From: Streptomyces sp. cf386 | Lineage (GTDB): Bacteria; Actinomycetota; Actinomycetes; Streptomycetales; Streptomycetaceae | Direction: 5' to 3' | Assembly: GCF_900103585.1 (NCBI RefSeq) | Contig: NZ_FNHV01000033.1 | Coordinates: 1-64,000, forward strand | Length of the DNA stretch: 64,000 nucleotides | Shown: positions 51,520 through 60,517 of the stretch, piece by piece | Layout: each line of letters starts with the position of its first letter | How positions within the stretch are numbered: the stretch's first letter is position 1 | Made by a program: the position numbers and the translations under genes | The notes under the pieces: model-generated | Databases searched by the model: none | What the model saw: only the letters and a program-made list of their open reading frames with translations | Told to the model about the DNA's origin: nothing

Positions 51520-52663
51520 CGGCGGGGCGCAGGCTGGTCTCGCGGATCAGGACGCCCACGCCGATCGCGGGCACCGCGAGCATCGAGTACAGGATGGCGA
51601 AGAAGGTGGAGACCGACGCGCCGCGGTGCTGAGGGGCGCTGCGTGTGATGATGCTGCCGATGCCGTGGCCGACGGCGATTCCCGTCGCCAGCCCGTTGAC
51701 GGCGGCGCCGATCAGCAGGGGTGCCAGGGTGCTGGTGGCCATCGACGTGGCGATCAGGCCGGCGGCGACGATCAGCCCCACGCAGGACGTGGGCAGAGCG
51801 GTGGCGGGCTTGAGGACGCGGACCAGGAGCTGGCCGAACGCGGTGCATGCGAAGGCGATGAACACCACGAGGCCGGTCAGCGCATGGCTGGGCTCGTCCA
51901 GCACCGTGCCCAGGAACAGGCCGGTCACGGCGGTCAGGACGCCGAGCACGGCGAAGCCCGAACCGGCCGCCATCGCCGAGCGCAGGAAGTCCGAGCGGAT
52001 CTCGCCCGGCACGTGCAGCGGCTGGAACTGCAACGAGAAGCCGGAGCGGTGCTCGGAGCTCTCTCCGTTCACCATGACCCCGAGCATGCCGATGGCGGCC
52101 AGAGCGAGCATGACGACCCAGGGCGTGCGCAGCGGGGATGGGGCGACGTCGGCCAGGATGCCGGCCAGCAGCGTGCCGCAGGCCAGGCCGCCCATGTTCG
52201 CGAACAGTGCGACGGTGGCGGGCTTCACGCGGGCGTCCGGCCCGAGCCGTTCCGCGAGCGAGGCGGTGGCGGCGCCGGTCACCAGAGCCGCCGAGAAGCC
52301 GGAGATGACCCGGGCGACGAGCATGGCTCCGACGTTCTCGGCGTACAGGAAGACGACCGCGGCGCACACGGACAGCAGCGTGGCCGCGATCAGCACGGGG
52401 CGGCGTCCCACCTGGTCCGAGAGTCGCCCGAGGGCCAGCAGGCCGACGACGACGCCGAGCGCGTAGACGGCGAAGACCACGGTCACGGTGAAGGGCGTGA
52501 AGTCGAACTCGGCGCCGTAGAGCGGGTAGAGGGGGGTCGGTGCGGTGGTGCCCGCCATGGTGATCCATAAGGCGAAGGCCACGCTGAACACGGCGAGCCC
52601 GTCGCCCCTCACCCTCTCTGGTGTGCTGGTCCGGTCCATGGAGTGGACGGTCGGGTTCCCCAC
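51437..52663 (-). CDS. MFS multidrug-type efflux transporter
   Basis: A 408-residue protein with 12 predicted transmembrane segments and the MFS loop 2-3 motif in GRLSDQVGRRPVLI. Motif VARVISGFSAALVTGAATASLAERLGP is typical of DHA1-like drug exporters. The GTG start at 52663 or the ATG at 52639 are both possible. The promoter is at 52748-52776 on the reverse strand. It is translationally or transcriptionally linked to the downstream TetR gene, whose longest frame overlaps its 3' end. Confidence 0.88.
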   Translation of the reverse strand: MGNPTVHSMDRTSTPERVRGDGLAVFSVAFALWITMAGTTAPTPLYPLYGAEFDFTPFTVTVVFAVYALGVVVGLLALGRLSDQVGRRPVLIAATLLSVCAAVVFLYAENVGAMLVARVISGFSAALVTGAATASLAERLGPDARVKPATVALFANMGGLACGTLLAGILADVAPSPLRTPWVVMLALAAIGMLGVMVNGESSEHRSGFSLQFQPLHVPGEIRSDFLRSAMAAGSGFAVLGVLTAVTGLFLGTVLDEPSHALTGLVVFIAFACTAFGQLLVRVLKPATALPTSCVGLIVAAGLIATSMATSTLAPLLIGAAVNGLATGIAVGHGIGSIITRSAPQHRGASVSTFFAILYSMLAVPAIGVGVLIRETSLRPAGETFSAVVAALSLGVLLSLVRTGRKAA

Positions 52664-52730
52664 TGCTGTGGCCTCTCATGAGCGGTCGTAGGCGGAAGAC
52701 GACGCGCGGCGCGATCAAGGCGAGACTTAC

Positions 52731-52776
52731 CGTTGCGTCTATTCAAGAGACTAGACTAGTCGTTGCGTCTATTCAA
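52731..52776 (-). promoter_or_regulatory. Promoter and TetR-type operator of the MFS-tetR operon
   Basis: On the reverse strand, TTGAAT (52771-52776) and TAGTCT (52748-52753) are separated by 17 bases. The 16-base word CGTTGCGTCTATTCAA (forward strand) occurs twice at an exact 30-base interval (52731-52746 and 52761-52776). Between them GACTAG-A-CTAGTC (52749-52761) is a near-perfect palindrome overlapping the -10. This is a likely repressor site. Confidence 0.65.
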
Positions 52777-52870
52777 TGGGGTGTGCATCCATCGGCGGGG
52801 TGCTTGGGATCAACGGGTGCTTGGGATCAACGGGTGCCTGGGATCAGCGGGGTGCTCGCCGGATCTCGCG

Positions 52871-53917
52871 TCAGAGCATCTTGCGCTGCACCATGATCGA
52901 CAGTACGAGTGCGCCCGGCAGCAGGGGGACCCACACCGTCAGGACGCGATAGCCGATGACGGTGGCCGCGGCGAGGCCCATCGGGGCGCCGAAGGTGACC
53001 ATCATGAACACCAGAGCCGCGTCCACGGGGCCGATGCCGCCCGGTGCCGGTACGGCACCCACCGCGGTGCTGGCCAGGAGGAGGGCGAGGGTCACCTGCG
53101 TCCAGGACAGCGGCAGACCGAGCGCGAAGCCGACCGAGGCGATCACGCTCGCCTGGAGCAGCGGGGTGGCGGCCGCCCCGCCCCAGAGGGCGAGGACGCG
53201 GCTGGGCCGGGTGTGCAGGATCCGGGCGTCGGTCAGGGCGGTGCGTACGAAGCAGACGAGGGGGCGGCGCAGGGGGCGTACGGTCGCCGCGAGGATGCCC
53301 GCTGTGGCGAGCACAGCCGTCACGCCGAGGGCCACCAGGAGCAACGTCCGCCTGTTCGGGACGAGTTCGCCCAGGTGCAGCAGCTCGGGGAAGGCCACGA
53401 GGAAGCCGAGCAGCACCGCCGTCTTCGCGATCGGTTTGACCAGCGAGTACAGGGCGAGCGAGGCGGTGCCGCGGGCCAGGGGTATGCCCTGGCTCTGCAG
53501 GAAACGCAGGGTGACGGCGTGGGCGCCGATGCTGGCCGGCAGCACCTGGTTGGCGGCGCCGGCCGCGAACTGCGACGCGAGCAGCCGGCCGGGCGGCAGC
53601 CGCTCCGGAATGGCCCCCTGGCGGACGACCGCGGCGACCACCCAGCCCATGCAGGTGAAGAAGAGGCCGGAGAGCAGCCACCACGGGTCGGCGGAGGCGA
53701 GCCGGGTCGCCCCGTCGTGGACGGTGTGCCAGTCGGCCGCCGCCCAAGCGCCGATCAGCAGGAGCGGGAGCAGGGTGAGCGCGTGGCGGGTGAGGCGGGC
53801 GGGGGAGAAGCGGGTGCGGTGGGCAGGGGAGAGGGGAGGGAGCGGGGAGTGGGCCGGAGCGGGGGCGGCCGTGGCGGGCAGCGGTCCGGGGAGATCGCTG
53901 AGCGGGAGCGAGGACAC
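52871..53917 (-). CDS. UPF0104/LPG-synthase-TM-type membrane protein
   Basis: A 348-residue protein: a Pro-rich cytosolic N-terminus of about 40 residues, then about eight transmembrane segments with the family features LASQFAAGAANQVLPASIGAHAVTLRFL and GAVPAPGGIGPVDAALV, ending in VPLLPGALVL. Relatives are the flippase-like membrane part of MprF and glycosyl-related UPF0104 proteins. Lipid or polyprenyl-linked transport is suspected but function is unproved. No MprF synthase domain is present. Confidence 0.82.
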   Translation of the reverse strand: MSSLPLSDLPGPLPATAAPAPAHSPLPPLSPAHRTRFSPARLTRHALTLLPLLLIGAWAAADWHTVHDGATRLASADPWWLLSGLFFTCMGWVVAAVVRQGAIPERLPPGRLLASQFAAGAANQVLPASIGAHAVTLRFLQSQGIPLARGTASLALYSLVKPIAKTAVLLGFLVAFPELLHLGELVPNRRTLLLVALGVTAVLATAGILAATVRPLRRPLVCFVRTALTDARILHTRPSRVLALWGGAAATPLLQASVIASVGFALGLPLSWTQVTLALLLASTAVGAVPAPGGIGPVDAALVFMMVTFGAPMGLAAATVIGYRVLTVWVPLLPGALVLSIMVQRKML

Positions 53918-54109
53918 AGCGCGGTCGTCCTTCCGCGTCCCACCCGCGCGGACGCGGGGCGGACGGCTAGAGGGAGGGCGAGGCAGGAGGGGACGACGGA
54001 AACGTGCCCGTTCGACGTGACGCCGTGGTGTCCGGGAGCGGAAGCGGCGTCGGCGAGCGGGCGACGTGGTCCTGCTACGGATGGTGCCCGCGAGCCGCCG
54101 CCTTCACCC

Positions 54110-56467
54110 TCACCGCATCCAATGCCCGCCGCTGCTCCACCCCAGCAGGCGCCGGGCGCGTCCCCCGTCCGCCGTCCCGTCCGCTCCGAAGCCTCCGCCC
54201 TCCGCGACCAGGACCAGGCCCGCCAGCACGGGGGCCAGTCGGGTCGTGACGTGGGCGGGGTGGCGGGCCGTCTCCTCGTCCAAGCCTGCGATGACCCGCC
54301 GTTGTTCGTCGGGCGGGCACAGGGACAGGTGGAACAGGGTCTGGCGCCAGGCGTACGCCGCGTCCTTGATGGTGGCCAAGGGGCGCGGGTTGTGGTGGAC
54401 GCGGGCGGTCAGCCGGCACACCGTGCCGAAGCCGTGGCGCGCCAGGTCGGCCCAGTCGGGACGCGGGGCGATGCCCACCCGGTGGACCAGGGTGGCCAGG
54501 TTATGCGTGGTGAGGATCTGCGCCTGCTCGATCACCGTGCCGTTCGCCGCCACCGACCAGGACCCGGCCCTGGTCCCGGACGCCGCCGCGGCCCGCTCGG
54601 CGCACAGCCGCGCGAAACCGGGGGACGTACGGGCGCCGCGGGAGTGGCTGAGCGCCGTGCCCGTCTCGATGATCGCCAGGTTGCGGATCGCCGCGTAGTC
54701 GATGCCGTAGTACCGCTCGTACAGCGTGCCGCGGAGCAGTTCGCCCGCGATCCGTGCCGCCGTGAGGAACTTCGGGCTGAACGTGTCCATGAAGATGTCG
54801 GCGGCCAACTCCTCGACGAACGGCGCGCCCAGGTCGCCCTGGCGGGCGAGCACGCCGAGCTCGCGGACGAGCGGGTTGGGCAGGATCGTGCCGGGGAACG
54901 CCTGCACGGCCAGCTCGCCGAGTTGCCGCAGCACGGCGAGCGCACCGTCGCTGTCCGGCTTGCCCAGCACCGCGGCGCGCTGCCCGGACACCGCCCGTAC
55001 CCAGGGCAGTTCCTCGACGCGTACCTGCCGTTCCAGGTTGAGCAGGAGCAGGGAGCGGCGATTGCGGAACGCCCGGTAGTTCGCGGCCATCAGTGTCCGC
55101 AGTGTCTCGTCGCGGTACGCCTGCGCGGTGGTGGCCGCGACCAACTGCGGTACGAGTTCGGCCATGACCTCGGCGGACGGGACGACGCCGCGCTCCACGA
55201 GCGTGCCGATCGGCGCCCTCAGTGTGGCCTCGACCACCCTGCGGACGGCGGGCGGTACGGCCGCCCCGGCGGGCAGGCCGGTCTCCCGGCTCTCCTCCCG
55301 CGTCACCGGGGCGACGACGGGGGCGACCTCCGGGACGCCCGTCTCCTGCGGGAGCCCGGCGAGCCGTCCCAGCGCCACCTGGGCCAGGGCGTGGTGGGAG
55401 GGGAGTGCCGCCTGCTCGGCCTGGGCGCGGCGCAGGGACGTGTGCGGTGCGGATCCGGGCAGCCCGCGCCGCCGCACCATGGACGCCACGGCGTGCCGCA
55501 GCAGACCGAGCCGGCGCGCGTCCAGGGGCCGGCCGGCGACCGTCTCCTCCAGCGCGCCGCGCAGAATGCCCAGGTTCTGCTTCGGGTTGCGGTGCTTGGA
55601 GCAGCGGGTGTGCTCCGCGGCCAGCAGCCGGTAACGGTCCAGCAGGGCGGCGCCGCTCGCCAACCAGTCGGCATCCGGGTCGAGTTCGAGCACCCGGCCG
55701 TCCCGCGCCGTCCGCAGCCAGTGGACGAGCAACTCGTCACCGAACGGCTGCCACACGGCGAGCGCCTCACGCTGGCTCTCCACGGCCGCGTTGGGCCGCC
55801 GCCGTACGAGGGTGCCGACGGCGTCGGAGACGGTGCGGCGATGCACGGGCGGGCCGACGTCTGCTGTTCGTGCGTCCGGGGCGGGGCTGTCCGTCGGGCG
55901 GGTGCCCGCCATGCCGGGGTCCGTCGGGCGGGGCAGGAAGCGCAGGCGGTCGGCGAACGGCTCCAGTTCTGCCGCGAGGTCCAGTGCCGCGTCCGTCTCC
56001 CCGTGCCGTACGAGCCAGGCCATGGTGAGCAGTGCGGCCTCCTCCGGTACGTCGATCTCGTAGTGGCCGGTGTCCAGCCGGGCCCACAGCCAAGCGAGTC
56101 CGTCCTCGGTCAGGCAGTGGGCGAAGAGCGCGCGCCGGTCGGCCGGTACCCCGAAACTCCGCGCGGCCTCGGTCTCGTGCGGCTGGAGTGGGCCGCCCGC
56201 ACCCGGGGTGCCCGTGGCGAAGCCGCCCCGGACCACCTCGGGGGTCACCCAGGCCGGCAGCCCGGCCACGGGGGTGCGCGAACCGACCGTCAGCCGGCCC
56301 GCCGACATCCCTGCGAGGACCTCCCGCCAGCGCTGCCCGCGCACCTCGGCCCGGCGCCGGGTGTCGGCGTCCGCGTGGGTCAGCGCGGTGGTGAAGGCCT
56401 TGGCCAGCTGGGCCGCCGCATAGGACGGGGCCGCGGTGAGGGGCTGCTGCTCAGCGTTGTCGTTCAT
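54110..56467 (-). CDS. Large conserved protein of unknown function, 785 residues
   Basis: A soluble protein, mostly helical by pattern, with segments such as RCSKHRNPKQNLGILRGALEE, NYRAFRNRRSLLLLNLERQVRVEELPWV, ADIFMDTFSPKFLTAARIAGELL and YERYYGIDYAAI. I recognise no catalytic family. The start ATG (56465-56467) has no Shine-Dalgarno sequence. It lies 3 bases after the end of a tRNA-like cloverleaf on the same strand, so translation may begin on a leaderless mRNA created by processing. The frame is open for 100 bases upstream, across the tRNA-like element, but without a plausible start. Confidence 0.78.
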   Translation of the reverse strand: MNDNAEQQPLTAAPSYAAAQLAKAFTTALTHADADTRRRAEVRGQRWREVLAGMSAGRLTVGSRTPVAGLPAWVTPEVVRGGFATGTPGAGGPLQPHETEAARSFGVPADRRALFAHCLTEDGLAWLWARLDTGHYEIDVPEEAALLTMAWLVRHGETDAALDLAAELEPFADRLRFLPRPTDPGMAGTRPTDSPAPDARTADVGPPVHRRTVSDAVGTLVRRRPNAAVESQREALAVWQPFGDELLVHWLRTARDGRVLELDPDADWLASGAALLDRYRLLAAEHTRCSKHRNPKQNLGILRGALEETVAGRPLDARRLGLLRHAVASMVRRRGLPGSAPHTSLRRAQAEQAALPSHHALAQVALGRLAGLPQETGVPEVAPVVAPVTREESRETGLPAGAAVPPAVRRVVEATLRAPIGTLVERGVVPSAEVMAELVPQLVAATTAQAYRDETLRTLMAANYRAFRNRRSLLLLNLERQVRVEELPWVRAVSGQRAAVLGKPDSDGALAVLRQLGELAVQAFPGTILPNPLVRELGVLARQGDLGAPFVEELAADIFMDTFSPKFLTAARIAGELLRGTLYERYYGIDYAAIRNLAIIETGTALSHSRGARTSPGFARLCAERAAAASGTRAGSWSVAANGTVIEQAQILTTHNLATLVHRVGIAPRPDWADLARHGFGTVCRLTARVHHNPRPLATIKDAAYAWRQTLFHLSLCPPDEQRRVIAGLDEETARHPAHVTTRLAPVLAGLVLVAEGGGFGADGTADGGRARRLLGWSSGGHWMR

Positions 56468-56470
56468 AAG

Positions 56471-56542
56471 CCGGCGTGGCAGGTTCCGCCCCTGCGCCCT
56501 CCGGGTCTCAAGCCCGGTGCTCTGCTGCTGAGCTACACGCCG
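56471..56542 (-). tRNA. tRNA-like element, anticodon UGA by position, atypical T and D loops
   Basis: A 72-base reverse-strand cloverleaf: a perfect 7-bp acceptor stem (CGGCGTG/CACGCCG), 4-bp D stem (GCTC/GAGC), 5-bp anticodon stem (CCGGG/CCCGG) with loop CTTGAGA, a 5-base variable loop and a 5-bp T stem (GCAGG/CCTGC). The anticodon would be UGA (Ser), but serine tRNAs have long variable arms. The T loop GGCGGAA lacks TTC and the D loop lacks GG, so the usual elbow contacts are missing. It may be an unusual tRNA, a decayed one or a tRNA-mimicking leader. Confidence 0.6.
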
Positions 56543-56639
56543 ATGAAGGCCGACGGTAGACGTCGGGATGATCACCGTACAAGTGGATTTCCGCTCGCGG
56601 CCGGTCCGCTGCCGCAGGGGCCCTTGATCTACGCGTTGC

Positions 56640-56658
56640 TTAGGTTAGCCTTCCCTTA
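56640..56658 (+). promoter_or_regulatory. Iron box (DmdR1/IdeR operator)
   Basis: TTAGGTTAGCCTTCCCTTA matches the 19-bp consensus TTAGGTTAGGCTAACCTAA at most positions. It lies 27 bases before the start of a siderophore-binding lipoprotein gene, so iron-dependent repression is expected. Confidence 0.85.
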
Positions 56659-56685
56659 ATTTTCATTCAGGGGGAGGTCTTTTCC

Positions 56686-57702
56686 ATGGCACCGGTCATG
56701 TCCCGCCGTCGACTGCTCACCGCGGGCGGCGTCCTTGCGCTCGGCCCGATACTCGCCGCCTGCGGCGGGGGTGAGAGCGCCGACAACGAGTCGGGTGGGG
56801 CCGGCGGCGAACGCTGGTCGTTCAAGGACGACCGAGGGCGCACGGTCACCCTCGACAAGGCGCCGGAAACCCTCGTCGCCTTCGTCAGCACCGCCGCAGC
56901 GCTGTACGACTACGGCGTGGAGTGCGACGGCGTCTTCGGGCCCACCCGGCCCGTCGACGGCAAGCCCAATCCGCAGGCCGGCGACATGGACGTGTCGAAG
57001 CTGACGAGTCTCGGCACAGAGTGGGGGCAGTTCAACGTCGAGAAGTACGCCGCGCTCCAGCCCGACCTGCTGATCAGCAACATGTTTCCGGCGCCCGACC
57101 TCTGGTACGTCCCGCAGGAGAGCCGCAAGAAGATCGAGGCGCTCGCCCCGAGCGTCGGCATCGGCGTCGCCCGCACCTCCCTGCTCGACCCGCTCAAGCG
57201 CACCGCCGAACTGGCCGAGGCGCTCGGCGCCGACCTGGACGCGAAGAAGGCGGCCGATGGCAGGGCCCGCTTCGACAAGGCGGTCGAGACCCTGCGCAAG
57301 GCTGCTGCGGCGAACAAGGGGCTGAAGGTCATGGCCATCACCGGCGACGCCGAGCAGTTCTATGTCGCGGTCCCCGACTCCTACTGCGACCTGAACTACT
57401 TCAAGGACCTCGGCGTGGAGTTCGTCGAGGGGAAGAAGTCCGACGAGTGGGGCTTCTGGGAGTTCCTGAGCTGGGAGAACACCGACAAGTACCATGCGGA
57501 CCTCATCATGGTCGACAATCGCTCCTCCGCCATGAGCGCCGAGCAGCTCGCCGCGAAGTCGACCTGGCGGCAGCTGCCCGCGGTCAAGGCGGGCCAGACC
57601 GTGCCCTGGGCCATGGAGGAGCGCTACAGCTACGCCGGGTACGCGCCGGTCCTCGAACGGCTCGCGGACGCCGTGCGGAAGGCGAAGAAACTGTCCGCAT
57701 GA
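56686..57702 (+). CDS. Fe3+-siderophore-binding lipoprotein (ABC importer)
   Basis: A 338-residue class III solute-binding protein. The N-terminus has both a twin-arginine motif (MSRRRLL) and a lipobox (ILAAC), so it is a Tat-type lipoprotein. FKDDRGRTVTLDKAPETLVAF opens the FecB/BtuF fold, followed by LQPDLLISNMF and YVPQESRKKIEALAP. It captures ferric siderophore outside the membrane; no permease or ATPase gene adjoins it, so it must use one encoded elsewhere. The iron box at 56640 and a strong RBS (gggggagg) precede the start. Confidence 0.9.
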   Translation: MAPVMSRRRLLTAGGVLALGPILAACGGGESADNESGGAGGERWSFKDDRGRTVTLDKAPETLVAFVSTAAALYDYGVECDGVFGPTRPVDGKPNPQAGDMDVSKLTSLGTEWGQFNVEKYAALQPDLLISNMFPAPDLWYVPQESRKKIEALAPSVGIGVARTSLLDPLKRTAELAEALGADLDAKKAADGRARFDKAVETLRKAAAANKGLKVMAITGDAEQFYVAVPDSYCDLNYFKDLGVEFVEGKKSDEWGFWEFLSWENTDKYHADLIMVDNRSSAMSAEQLAAKSTWRQLPAVKAGQTVPWAMEERYSYAGYAPVLERLADAVRKAKKLSA

Positions 57703-57766
57703 CGGGCCGTAGACGGGCCGATGACGAGCTGCAGACCAGGCGTTGAATCAGCCATCCATCGGACGG

Positions 57767-57796
57767 TTGACTTTCGGCTGGCCGAGCCAGAGCATT
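57767..57796 (+). promoter_or_regulatory. Candidate promoter giving a leaderless transcript of the GH3 gene
   Basis: TTGACT (57767-57772) and AGCATT (57791-57796) with an 18-base spacer. Transcription would begin close to the GTG at 57803. An AGACCA half-site (57733-57738) resembles half of a DasR site, but the other half is missing. Confidence 0.35.
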
Positions 57797-57802
57797 GCGG
57801 GG

Positions 57803-59290
57803 GTGAGCCACTTCGAGTACGACTCCCTCGGGTCGACCACCGCACTCCCCGTCGACCTGGACGAAGCCGCCCACCGCTGTCTCGTCGCCGGGTTCGACGG
57901 GGCCGCGAGCGTGCCGGACACCCTCAAGGAACTCATCGACCGGGGTCTCGGCGGGGTCATCCTGTTCACCCGCAACGTCCGTGACGCGGGGCAGGTGCGC
58001 CGCCTCACGGACGAGCTGCGGGCCATCCGCCCCGACCTCCTCGTCGCCATCGACAACGAGGGCGGCGGCATCGGCCACCTGGTCGCCGCCGGCGCCCCCG
58101 AGGTCCCCGGCTCCTACGCCCTCGGCGTCGTCGACGACCCGAACCTCACCGCCCGCTGCGCCGACGCACTGGCCGGGCACCTGGCCACCCTCGGCATCAG
58201 CGCCTCCTACGCCCCGGTGGCCGACCTCCAGCACCGGCCGGACAACCCGATCGTGCGCACCCGCTCCTTCGGCGCCGACCCCGAACTCGCCGCCCGCCAT
58301 CTGCTCGCCTGGATCACCGCCACCGAGGCCCGCGGCATAGCCTCCTGCGCCAAGCACTTCCCCGGCCACGGCGGCACCGTCACCGACAGCCACCACGGCA
58401 TGGCCGTCGACCCGCGGCCGTACGACCAACTGCTCGCCGACCTCGAACCGTTCCGCGCGGCCGTCGCCGCGGGTGTGCCGATGCTGATGAGCGCCCATGT
58501 CATTTTCCCGGCGCTCGACCCCAATCGCCCCGCCACCCTCAGCCGCCGCGTCCTGGGCGACCTGCTGCGCCACGACCTCGGCTTCGACGGCGTCCTCGTC
58601 AGCGACGCGCTGGAGATGAGGGCGATCGCCGACCAGTACGGCGAGGCGGCCGGCGCGCGCATCGCGCTTGCCGCCGGGGCCGACCAGGTCATCGTCGCCG
58701 TAGCGGATCTGGACGTCACGCTGGCCTGCCGGGACGCGGTGCTCGACGCGCTGCGGACCGGTGTGCTGGCGCAGGAGCGGATCGAGGAGGCGGCAGGACG
58801 GGTGCGGCGGCTCGCCGAGCGCTATGCCGCCCCGCCCGCCGACGTCGCCGACTGGGACGCCGAGGCCGGTCTCACCGCCGCGCGTCGCGCCGTACGGAGC
58901 CGGGGCGTACCGCCCGCCGTGCGCGGCGCCCATGTCGTCGACCTGTTCCCGTCGCCGTATCCCGCGCTCAACTGGGGCGGCGAGGACCTGCTCACCGAGG
59001 TGCGTGCCGTCGACCCCACGGCGACGGGGACGGCGGTGACGGGGGAGTGCACGGACCCGGACGCCCTCGTCGAGGGCATCGTGGGCCGCTGCGGCTCCGC
59101 TCCGCTGGTCGTGGCCACCTGCGACGCCGGCCTGCATCCCTGGCAGGCGCGGCTGCGTGACACCCTGTCGGCCCGGCGGCCGGACGCGGTCCTGGTCGAC
59201 ACGGGACTGCCCGAGGGCGGTGCGCTGTGCTCGTACGGGCGGGGGCGGGTGAACCTGCGGGCGGTCGCCGAGGTGCTGGCGGGCACCTGA
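57803..59290 (+). CDS. GH3 beta-N-acetylhexosaminidase (NagZ type)
   Basis: A protein of about 495 residues. The NagZ hallmark KHFPGHGGTVTDSHHGM is present (catalytic His and Asp loop), with AIDNEGGGIGHL early and GVLVSDALEMRAI containing the nucleophile Asp. These enzymes remove terminal GlcNAc from muropeptides or chitin fragments. There is no signal peptide, so it is probably cytosolic. A C-terminal domain of about 170 residues is present as in actinobacterial two-domain versions. The GTG at 57803 is preferred because a promoter lies just before it; an ATG-less longer frame begins at 57743. Confidence 0.85.
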   Translation: MSHFEYDSLGSTTALPVDLDEAAHRCLVAGFDGAASVPDTLKELIDRGLGGVILFTRNVRDAGQVRRLTDELRAIRPDLLVAIDNEGGGIGHLVAAGAPEVPGSYALGVVDDPNLTARCADALAGHLATLGISASYAPVADLQHRPDNPIVRTRSFGADPELAARHLLAWITATEARGIASCAKHFPGHGGTVTDSHHGMAVDPRPYDQLLADLEPFRAAVAAGVPMLMSAHVIFPALDPNRPATLSRRVLGDLLRHDLGFDGVLVSDALEMRAIADQYGEAAGARIALAAGADQVIVAVADLDVTLACRDAVLDALRTGVLAQERIEEAAGRVRRLAERYAAPPADVADWDAEAGLTAARRAVRSRGVPPAVRGAHVVDLFPSPYPALNWGGEDLLTEVRAVDPTATGTAVTGECTDPDALVEGIVGRCGSAPLVVATCDAGLHPWQARLRDTLSARRPDAVLVDTGLPEGGALCSYGRGRVNLRAVAEVLAGT

Positions 59291-59308
59291 GCGACCGGCC
59301 CACGGCGC

Positions 59309-60517
59309 TCAGGACGGCCGTACGACCTCCTTGATCCCCCGCGCCGCCAGGTACTCCGCGTCCTGCGCCCGCCCTGCCAGGACCACCGCCGGACGGACCC
59401 CCTCCGCGCGCAGCCGCATCCACGCTTCGAAGTACGCGCCGCCCGGCCCGGACACCGACCGGGTGGCGGGAGTGCAGTCCAGGATCAGGGCCGTGTCGCG
59501 CGGCCGGACGGAGTGCGGCTCGGCCACCGTCTCGGCGAAGGCCTCGGCGATGGGCTTCGGGCGGCCGGAGGAGTCGAACAGGCCCAGCGTGTACTCCAGT
59601 TCCGGGAAGTCGGCCAGCGACCGGTCCACGTCGTGGGAGCACCACCAGGTCACGCCCCACAGCCCCGCGCACTCGGCCGCGTTCCGTACGGTGGCGCGCG
59701 CGAAGTCCGGGGCGTCGGCGGCCGGGATGTGCGGTTCGGGTGCGCCCGTCTCCTGGACCCAGACGGGGCGGGCGGGGTCGGTGGCGTAGGCCTTGGCCAA
59801 CTCGGTGCCGTACTCGGCGAGATGCCGGACCTGCGGGGAGCGGGGGCCGTAGCGGCGGGCGCAGTCGCCGGAGAACACCCAGGGGTGGACGGTGGTCAGG
59901 TCGCCCTTGCGGGCGGAGGCCTCGGGGGTGAAGGGGTGGTCGTCGCCGTACCAGGCGGCGTCGTACGCGGAGTGCGTGACCAGGCCGCCGTGCTCGCCGA
60001 GTCCGTCCCGGGCGGCGGCCAGCAGGGTGTCGAGGTAGTGGTCGACCTCGTCCGCCGTCACCGGGTTGTGCTCGACCAGGTTGTTGAGCTCGTTGCCGAG
60101 CTGGAGGCCGAGCAGGTGGGGGCGGCCCGCGAGGGCGCGGCCGAGGGTGCGCAGGAGGTCGGCCTGGGCGGCGATGGCCTCAGGGTCGGTGAACACGTTG
60201 CGGTGGTGCCAGCTGCGGGTCCACTCCGGGTAGAAGTCGAAGCTCGACAGATGGCCCTGCACGCCGTCCACCAGGACGTCCAGACCGGCCTCGCCGGCCA
60301 GGTCGACGAGGTGCGCCAGCTGGTCGACGGCGGCGGTGCGCACGAGGGTGCGGTTCGGCTGGAGCAGTGGCCAGAGGTGGAAGACACGGACGTGGTCGAG
60401 ACCGAGCCCGGCTATCGCGTCCAGGTCGGCACGCGCGCGTGCCGGGTCGAAGTCGTGCCAGGAGTGGAACCAGCCGTGGCGGGGCGTGTAGTTGACGCCG
60501 AAGCGGAGCGGGTGGAT
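59309..60517 (-). CDS. GH5-like glycoside hydrolase (beta-mannosidase/cellulase type)
   Basis: A clan-A TIM-barrel enzyme of about 402 residues: FGVNYTPRHGWFHSWHDFD, DHVRVFHLWPLLQPN, LLGLQLGNELNN (acid/base Glu), HPWVFSGD and VWVQETGAPEPH (nucleophile Glu), WWCSHDVDRSLADFP. Substrate is not determined; mannan or glucan oligosaccharides are plausible. It has no signal peptide. The start is odd. The conserved protein begins at HPLRFGV, exactly where GAGGAGG sits 5 bases before ATC (60515-60517), but no ATG/GTG/TTG is there. The nearest ordinary start is TTG at 60605-60607 without an RBS. Confidence 0.82.
   Translation of the reverse strand: MHPLRFGVNYTPRHGWFHSWHDFDPARARADLDAIAGLGLDHVRVFHLWPLLQPNRTLVRTAAVDQLAHLVDLAGEAGLDVLVDGVQGHLSSFDFYPEWTRSWHHRNVFTDPEAIAAQADLLRTLGRALAGRPHLLGLQLGNELNNLVEHNPVTADEVDHYLDTLLAAARDGLGEHGGLVTHSAYDAAWYGDDHPFTPEASARKGDLTTVHPWVFSGDCARRYGPRSPQVRHLAEYGTELAKAYATDPARPVWVQETGAPEPHIPAADAPDFARATVRNAAECAGLWGVTWWCSHDVDRSLADFPELEYTLGLFDSSGRPKPIAEAFAETVAEPHSVRPRDTALILDCTPATRSVSGPGGAYFEAWMRLRAEGVRPAVVLAGRAQDAEYLAARGIKEVVRPS

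Noticed and set aside
57728..57745. Possible DasR (dre) site upstream of the NagZ-type gene
   Set aside because: Only the AGACCA half is present, and the mirrored TGGTCT half is missing.
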